DNA from: Vulcanimicrobiota bacterium
GTDB lineage: Bacteria > Vulcanimicrobiota > Vulcanimicrobiia > Vulcanimicrobiales > Vulcanimicrobiaceae
Direction: 5' to 3'
NCBI GenBank assembly: GCA_013289785.1
Contig: JABCZE010000108.1
Location: forward strand, 1-6,109
Length of the DNA stretch: 6,109 nucleotides
This document shows positions 6,086-6,109 of this stretch, one piece after another; the first letter of the stretch is position 1, and each line of letters starts with the position of its first letter. A model generated the notes under the pieces. The model saw only the letters and a program-made list of their open reading frames with translations. It had not been told where the DNA came from and did not search any database. Position numbers and translations under genes: made by a program.

Positions 6086-6109
6086 GTGGAGGAAAAGCAC
6101 GAGCCTTTG

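Noticed and set aside
1..6109. CRISPR arrays, insertion sequences, toxin-antitoxin or defence genes
   Set aside because: I saw no regularly spaced repeats, transposase motifs, terminal inverted repeats or defence domains; the only repeated content is the three paralogous genes.

Overview
The window is GC-rich and densely coded, almost entirely on the minus strand. Three consecutive genes carry clear lipoprotein signal peptides, and there is a Flp-type pilin, so the host is a bacterium that exports lipoproteins and builds type IVb pili. The combination of a LolA-like protein, several secreted phosphoesterases, a Flp pilin and AroQ recalls uncultured soil lineages such as Eremiobacterota/Vulcanimicrobiota. 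That placement is inference from style and context, not a demonstrated assignment.

Layout, left to right. Positions 2-649 (+) hold the C-terminal part of a LolA/lipoprotein-sorting-like protein whose start lies outside the window. It converges on a small Flp-family pilin at 666-839 (-), 57 codons long. An AT-rich leader (841-885) and a GC-rich hairpin (958-982) separate the pilin from the main feature: three tandem minus-strand genes at 5203-3803, 3790-2324 and 2327-993. Each encodes a secreted lipoprotein of the PF04185 phosphoesterase family (phospholipase C / AcpA acid phosphatase type). The first and second are 12 bases apart, and the second and third overlap by 4 bases (ATGA). A small unrecognised gene (5491-5213) lies just upstream, and its stop codon touches the ribosome binding site of the first phosphoesterase. 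Before it come tRNA-Pro(GGG) at 5577-5500 with an encoded CCA end, and aroQ at 6073-5639, the type II 3-dehydroquinate dehydratase of the shikimate pathway.

How it fits together. The series from aroQ through the tRNA and the small gene to the three phosphoesterases runs in one direction with short gaps and no convincing internal promoter, so read-through transcription is plausible. The three paralogues probably release phosphate or head groups from phosphoesters at the cell surface. They have diverged around the active site, with the third (993-2327) the most different, which suggests different substrates. No mobile element, CRISPR array or defence system is visible. The points most worth checking are the triplicated phosphoesterase operon with its coupled small unknown gene, and the pilin.
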